Assembly (NCBI RefSeq): GCF_030851345.1
Contig: NZ_JALPNU010000002.1
Location: forward strand, 310,001-374,000
Reading direction: 5' to 3'
DNA length: 64,000 nt
Source of the DNA: Marinifilum sp. D714
GTDB lineage: Bacteria; Bacteroidota; Bacteroidia; Bacteroidales; Marinifilaceae
Shown here: positions 59,654 through 64,000 of the stretch, piece by piece
Numbering within the stretch: the first letter of the stretch is position 1
How the letters are laid out: every line of letters starts with the position of its first letter
The notes under the pieces: generated by a model
Databases searched by the model: none
The model's input: the letters and a program-made list of their open reading frames with translations, nothing else
What the model was told of the DNA's origin: nothing
Translations under genes and position numbers: made by a program

Positions 59654-59862
59654 TACCTGGTTCCCCAACCAGGTAAAGTAGGTTGGTAGACGTACTGGAG
59701 TAGGTTACTTAAATGAGTAAAGTAGGTTGGTGGACCTACTAGAGCAGGTTATTTAAATATGTAAGGTAGGTTATTAGACGTACTTGAGTAGGTTGTCCAA
59801 GTGGGTAAAGTAGCTTAGTAGACGTACTAGAGTAGGTTATCTAAATAGATAAAGTAGGTTGT
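59654..59862. repeat. 44-bp tandem repeat array, 4.3 copies, led by a perfect hairpin
   Basis: TACCTGGTT-CCCC-AACCAGGTA (59654-59675) is a perfect 9-bp hairpin. Units of exactly 44 bases start at 59674, 59718, 59762 and 59806, with a partial one at 59850; all begin with TAAAGTAGG or a one-base variant. Each unit has two potential stems: AGTAGGT-TGGTGG-ACCTACT (perfect in the second unit), and a second one at the junction, for example TTATCT-AAAT-AGATAA at the end of the fourth unit. No reading frame with protein character runs through it. Confidence 0.88.
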
Positions 59863-59892
59863 TTGTAAGCTATTGCAGCTCCGGTAGCTTTA

Positions 59893-59927
59893 TAAAAAAT
59901 GCCCAACGTATTAAAATACATTGGGCA
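59893..59927 (-). terminator. Terminator after the outer-membrane protein gene
   Basis: TGCCCAA (59900-59906) pairs with TTGGGCA (59921-59927); inside, GTATT pairs with AATAC after one mismatch. On the minus strand a T-run follows. It lies 28 bases beyond the gene's stop. Confidence 0.85.
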
Positions 59928-59954
59928 AATATCGTATGTGTATATTTTTCTTGC

Positions 59955-61340
59955 TTAGAATTGGAAACGCAATGCAATATATGGCATCACCGAATTGTCA
60001 GCCTTAAAGCTTCCATCATCTTGCTTGTTCCAAGTCCAGCGGTAGTCTATACCAGTGGCAATAATAGGGCTAATCTTATAGGCAAAACGCATCAAAGCTA
60101 ATGAATTTTCGTCGAAGGTTAGAGCGTCACCCATGTCAACAAGATTTGCTTTGGTGTAATACCCTTCAATAATAATTTTATCGAACAGGTCTTTGGTTCT
60201 CACGTTCAACTGCATGGTTGCAGGGGTTGCTTCGCTTACATTGTCGGGCAATAAAAGGTTACCGCCTACCAAAATTTTATCCAATATTGAAGCAGTGATA
60301 GACCCGTAAATTCCCTGCTTGTTTTTCGCATCACCTAAAGCCAGAATCTTGGCATCTTTATTAATTTCATAGTGTGCGTCGAAGAATTGAGGTAGATAGT
60401 TGTCGGTATACCAAAGGCGTTCCAGTCTTGCGTTTAATCGGAATAAGTTTCCAATCACGTTCATATTGGCATTCAACCCTAAGCCCATTCCTTTACCTGC
60501 ACCATATCCTTCGGTAGGAGGAATTGCTTGATGGTAGGTTGCCAAAGAATCTGATTTTATCTTGCTTAATCTGCTGAAATGTGCATATCCCGTAAGGTTG
60601 ATAAACTTAGAGTTGATGAAAGTAATTCCCATATCTAAACCATAAGCTTTCATGCCGTCTGATAGGAATTCATTTTTGCCAGTGTCTGCGCCAAAGCGAT
60701 CTGTTTGATCTTTGTCGGAGATGTAAGAGAAACCGAAATCAAGGGTTTTCAAAACTGGAATTCCACTTGCTCCAAAAGGGCGAACATAGGGACGAACGGC
60801 AAACAAATTGAATGATTCGGTATTGAAATCGCTATACATTCCCTCTATACCGAATACTTTTTTGATGAGGATGTCGTAGCTTACACCCACCCTACGTTTT
60901 TCGTAACTAGGAGAGTTGTTGTAATTGTTCAGTAAACTCCCGTATCCAAGCGATTCGCCACGAAGTTGACCTACCTTGAAGAAAAGGGGATCTCTTTTTT
61001 TACGGCCATAGCGAACGTAGCTAATCAGGCGAAGAACACCAGTTCCGTTCTTGAACTCATCGCTATAGAAATCACCGGTTTCCAGATTGAAATAAACAGG
61101 CACATCGAAGCCAACACCCACTTTGCCTAGGCTTAGCTCAGGCTGAAAACGAACACCGGCATAGTTGTCGCCACCAATGCGGGCAAAAGCAAAGGCTCCG
61201 CTAAACATACTGATAGAGTCAGGAGCGCTCAGGTTTTCGAATGAATTGTCTAAGCCATAGAAAACATTGTCATCCTGGGCATAAATACTTCCTTGGAAAA
61301 GGAATAGAGATAGTACAGATAGTAGTAGAAATTGTTTCAT
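59955..61340 (-). CDS. Outer-membrane beta-barrel protein, function unknown
   Basis: This 461-residue protein has a signal peptide (KQFLLLSVLSLFLFQGSIYAQ) and many alternating aromatic/polar strands (DPLFFKVGQLRGESLGYGSLL, FKADNSVMPYIALRFQF). It ends in phenylalanine, the usual C-terminal signal for outer-membrane insertion. I recognise no specific porin or transporter family; the strand count would suit a barrel of about 16-18 strands. It is monocistronic. A perfect 12-bp inverted repeat in its 5' region (61371-61402) may mark its control. Confidence 0.78.
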   Translation of the reverse strand: MKQFLLLSVLSLFLFQGSIYAQDDNVFYGLDNSFENLSAPDSISMFSGAFAFARIGGDNYAGVRFQPELSLGKVGVGFDVPVYFNLETGDFYSDEFKNGTGVLRLISYVRYGRKKRDPLFFKVGQLRGESLGYGSLLNNYNNSPSYEKRRVGVSYDILIKKVFGIEGMYSDFNTESFNLFAVRPYVRPFGASGIPVLKTLDFGFSYISDKDQTDRFGADTGKNEFLSDGMKAYGLDMGITFINSKFINLTGYAHFSRLSKIKSDSLATYHQAIPPTEGYGAGKGMGLGLNANMNVIGNLFRLNARLERLWYTDNYLPQFFDAHYEINKDAKILALGDAKNKQGIYGSITASILDKILVGGNLLLPDNVSEATPATMQLNVRTKDLFDKIIIEGYYTKANLVDMGDALTFDENSLALMRFAYKISPIIATGIDYRWTWNKQDDGSFKADNSVMPYIALRFQF

Positions 61341-61370
61341 AAATTGTAACAGATTGGTTAATGTGTGTAT

Positions 61371-61402
61371 ACCGAAATAGGGATGTATTACCCTATTTCG
61401 GT
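61371..61402. repeat. Perfect 12-bp inverted repeat between recG and the barrel gene
   Basis: ACCGAAATAGGG (61371-61382), loop ATGTATTA, CCCTATTTCGGT (61391-61402). There is no T-run on either side, so it is not a standard intrinsic terminator. It lies 31 bases before the barrel gene's ATG and 90 bases after the recG stop. Confidence 0.7.
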
Positions 61403-61491
61403 GTCTAAAGATAGGTTTTTAATTACGAATTAATACTTTCGTTTAATTGATTCGTTTTTAATTATTAAGAAAAAAGGCCATAAACGTTCTC

Positions 61492-63597
61492 TTAGCTAAT
61501 AACGCTCCAGTTGACTTTAGTCTTGCTAAGTCTTTTTACTTGCTTGGCCAAAGTGAAGTTTTCTTCTTTTTCCAGAAGCGGATCATCGTCTAAAATTTCC
61601 TGTGCAACATCTCGTGCATATTGTAATAACTGACCATCTTTACCAAGATGAGCAATTTTTAAATCATAGGAAATGCCACTTTGCTGTGTTCCTTCAATAT
61701 CTCCAGGACCTCTCAGCTTTAAATCTACTTCGGCGATTTCGAAACCATCGTTGGTACGAACCATGGTTTCAATGCGTTTTCTCGATTCATTGGAAATCTT
61801 GTAGGATGACATTAGGATACAGTATGATTGTTCGGCACCACGACCAACACGACCACGCAACTGGTGCAATTGCGATAAACCAAACCTTTCGGTACTTTCA
61901 ATAACCATTACCGATGCATTAGGTACATTAACACCAACCTCGATTACGGTAGTTGCCACCATGATTTTGGTTTCACCTTGTGCAAACCGTTGCATTTCAG
62001 CATCTTTTTCGGCTGGTTTCATCTTACCATGAACCATGCTTATGCCATATTTTTCAGGAGGGAAAAAACTGGCTACACTTTCATATCCTTCTTCCAGATT
62101 TTTATAATCCATTTTTTCCGATTCTTTAATCATCGGATATACCAAATAGATTTGTCTTCCCAAATCGATCTGTTTTTTCATGAATTGATAAACCTGTCGT
62201 CTTTTGTTCTCAAAATAGTGAACCGTTTGAATGGGTTTTCTACCAGGAGGCAATTCATCAATTACTGAAACTTCCAGGTCGCCATATAATGTCATGGCTA
62301 AAGTTCTTGGAATGGGAGTTGCTGTCATTACCAGTACATGAGGAGGAATGTTATTCTTTTTCCATAATCTGGCACGCTGTGCCACACCAAACCTGTGTTG
62401 TTCATCGATAATTACCAAGCCGAGGTTATTAAACTGTACAACATCTTCGAGCAGGGCGTGTGTCCCAATCAGAATTTGTAATTCACCACTTTTGAGGTCT
62501 TCATGAATTCTGCGCCTGTCCTTTTGTTTTGTAGATCCAGTAAGCAAAGCAACATTCACATCAATTCCTTCCAGAAATTCTGAAATGCTTTCCATATGCT
62601 GTGTTGCCAAAATTTCGGTAGGAGCCATTAGGCATGCCTGACAATCATTATCAAGAGCCATAAGCATGCACATCAGCCCAACCATGGTTTTACCACTACC
62701 TACATCTCCTTGTAGCAGGCGATTCATTTGTTTACCAGAACCAACATCTTTACGGATTTCTTTAATTACTCTCTTTTGCGCATTAGTTAATTCGAAAGGC
62801 AAATTGTTTTGGTAAAAAGTATTAAAGTATTCTCCTATTTTTGAAAACGGATGTCCTTTGTATAGGATTTTCCGTTTCATTTTCATTTTAAGGATGTTGA
62901 GTTGAATGTAGAATAGCTCTTCAAACTTTAAGCGATATTGAGCTTTTTTGAGAATCTCGGTATTTTGTGGGAAATGAATCTGCAGCAATGCTTCGTGCAA
63001 ATTGATCAACCCCAACCTTTTGATCAGTGGAGCAGGTAAAGTTTCCGGTATTTTCCCATTTACTGATTTGAGTGCATTTTCTTGCAGTTTCTGAATTGCT
63101 CGTGAATTCAGAAAGCCATTCTTCATTTTTTCAGTAGTCAGGTAAAAAGATTGAAGCGAAGCATTAATCTTTCCATTGCTTTTGTTTGCTTCTTCTATTT
63201 CAGGATGAACAACATTAATCTTTCTGTTGAATTCAGAAGGTTTTCCAAAAACAATGTAATCGGTATTTGGCTTTAGGTTGCCTTTAATGTATTTAATGCC
63301 CTTAAACCAGACCAATTCCATGGTGTCTTCACCATCGGTAAAATAAGCAACCAAACGTTGTTGACGCTTTTCGCCTAAAGTTTCGATGCCTGTAATTTGT
63401 CCTCTTACTTGAATGTAAGGTAGTTTTGAGTTGATCTCCCTAATTGAATAGAATTTTGTTCTATCGATGTATTTGTACGGAAAATGATACAACAAATCCT
63501 CGTAACTATAAATCGATAATTCTTGATTCAAAATGGAAGCTCTCTTAGGGCCAACTCCAGCTAAAAATTTTATATCCAGACCAGCTAATTCAGACAT
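61492..63597 (-). CDS. recG: ATP-dependent DNA helicase RecG
   Basis: This 701-residue protein has the N-terminal wedge/OB domain (GVGPKRASILNQELSIYSYEDLLYHFPYKYIDRTKF is the family start, shown here in part: GVGPKRAS). The helicase domains carry Walker A GDVGSGKT near residue 297, DEQH in VIIDEQHRFGV, motif III VMTATPIPRTLA, and the second RecA lobe with TTVIEVGVNVPNASVMVIE and QLRGRVGRG. It remodels stalled replication forks and Holliday junctions. Length is normal. It is divergent from the methyltransferase gene, whose start is 50-90 bases away. Confidence 0.97.
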   Translation of the reverse strand: MSELAGLDIKFLAGVGPKRASILNQELSIYSYEDLLYHFPYKYIDRTKFYSIREINSKLPYIQVRGQITGIETLGEKRQQRLVAYFTDGEDTMELVWFKGIKYIKGNLKPNTDYIVFGKPSEFNRKINVVHPEIEEANKSNGKINASLQSFYLTTEKMKNGFLNSRAIQKLQENALKSVNGKIPETLPAPLIKRLGLINLHEALLQIHFPQNTEILKKAQYRLKFEELFYIQLNILKMKMKRKILYKGHPFSKIGEYFNTFYQNNLPFELTNAQKRVIKEIRKDVGSGKQMNRLLQGDVGSGKTMVGLMCMLMALDNDCQACLMAPTEILATQHMESISEFLEGIDVNVALLTGSTKQKDRRRIHEDLKSGELQILIGTHALLEDVVQFNNLGLVIIDEQHRFGVAQRARLWKKNNIPPHVLVMTATPIPRTLAMTLYGDLEVSVIDELPPGRKPIQTVHYFENKRRQVYQFMKKQIDLGRQIYLVYPMIKESEKMDYKNLEEGYESVASFFPPEKYGISMVHGKMKPAEKDAEMQRFAQGETKIMVATTVIEVGVNVPNASVMVIESTERFGLSQLHQLRGRVGRGAEQSYCILMSSYKISNESRKRIETMVRTNDGFEIAEVDLKLRGPGDIEGTQQSGISYDLKIAHLGKDGQLLQYARDVAQEILDDDPLLEKEENFTLAKQVKRLSKTKVNWSVIS

Positions 63598-63689
63598 TTA
63601 AATATTGAAAATTGAAAAAATCTAATAATTTTAATTGTTGAGAAAATCAAATGTACAATTTAATTCGCCAAATATACTTAAACGCTAGC

Positions 63690-64000
63690 ATGAGTGGAAT
63701 TCGTTATCAACTAAAAAAAAGATTAATTCGTTTAAAAAATTATCGCCGAAATGGATTTGGAGAACATTCGCCAATTGCAATTGATTTGATAACTAATGTA
63801 TTTGGAGCTAAACTTCATTATTATGCTTTTCGTGACCTTCAACAAACCAGAGAATTGGCGATAAAGCTGCTTAGATCATCTTGTAAATCATCAGCCCTTA
63901 GTGCTAATCGTGCAGATTATCTAAAGGAGGAAATCGTAAACTTAAAAAGAGGAAAGGATGTGGATCGTTTAATTTTTCGCTTGATGAATTATTATCAAGT
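63690..64000 (+). CDS. Class I SAM-dependent methyltransferase-like protein (cut by right edge)
   Basis: About 103 residues are visible. The N-terminus reads YRRNGFGEHSPIAIDLITNVFG, which resembles the GxHSPFVFxLI signature at the start of a Bacteroidota family usually annotated as SAM-dependent methyltransferase; the catalytic domain would lie beyond the window edge. I prefer ATG 63690; an in-frame ATG at 63651 would add 13 residues and is possible. The substrate is unknown. Confidence 0.65.
   Translation, partial: MSGIRYQLKKRLIRLKNYRRNGFGEHSPIAIDLITNVFGAKLHYYAFRDLQQTRELAIKLLRSSCKSSALSANRADYLKEEIVNLKRGKDVDRLIFRLMNYYQ

Noticed and set aside
1-64000. CRISPR array, tRNA, rRNA or transposase
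   Set aside because: No evenly spaced identical repeats with unique spacers, no cloverleaf-like or ribosomal sequence, and no transposase or integrase frame was seen; the tandem arrays lack spacers.

Overview
The window is AT-rich chromosomal DNA from a member of the Bacteroidota. Several things point there: promoter-like TTTG / TAnnTTTG boxes with little Shine-Dalgarno signal, a 1,506-residue TamB-type protein, FtsX/MacB-type permeases paired with an NtrC-type regulator, a four-helix-bundle (IVP/S23-like) gene, and a methyltransferase start with the GEHSP-type motif usual in this phylum. A complete Rnf complex, an NhaD-type Na+/H+ antiporter and three ClC proteins suggest a marine or sediment, facultatively or strictly anaerobic organism, perhaps of the Marinilabiliales; that placement is inference. 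I saw no rRNA, tRNA, CRISPR array, prophage or transposase.

Layout. 1-3040 (minus): a two-subunit M16 peptidase, one gene cut by the left edge, with a nitronate monooxygenase/FabK-like flavoenzyme. 3382-10597 (plus): three ClC-CBS paralogues of exactly 591 residues each, with a HutG-like ureohydrolase between the second and third. 10670-16549: two unknown small proteins, glyA, a TauE-like permease and an exbB-exbD-tonB set. 16677-24949: nhaD, tamB, tsaD, a small membrane protein and a CYTH protein. 25216-31988 (minus): two hybrid histidine kinases with cheR and a receiver-less cheB. 32291-34555 (plus): a lipoprotein/PepSY-type membrane protein pair and a TPR protein with an HExxH motif. 34936-40958: an ABC exporter divergent from an NtrC-type regulator and its kinase; a good sigma-54 promoter faces the exporter. 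41041-47325 (plus): a TetR regulator and a tripartite RND efflux system with operator-like inverted repeats. 47429-52952: a membrane-bound class III cyclase, proC and a third hybrid kinase. 53158-59147 (minus): rseC-rnfB-C-D-G-E-A, interrupted by the four-helix-bundle gene. 59955-64000: an outer-membrane beta-barrel protein, recG and the start of a methyltransferase.

The feature least explained by genes is a set of four intergenic tandem-repeat arrays (8512-8657, 34572-34865, 49770-49914, 59654-59862). Their sequences are unrelated and their units are 42, 42, 23 and 44 bp, but all are built from small palindromes or stem-loops. One looks like a terminator hairpin duplicated into seven decaying copies. 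Another contains 8-bp palindromes that differ by paired, symmetry-preserving changes. The other main leads are the stepwise divergence of the anion-filter motifs among the ClC paralogues, a leader with a tiny ORF and terminator-like hairpin before the second ClC gene, the inverted-repeat-flanked insertion in the rnf operon, and a CheB/CheR pair with no chemoreceptor in view.
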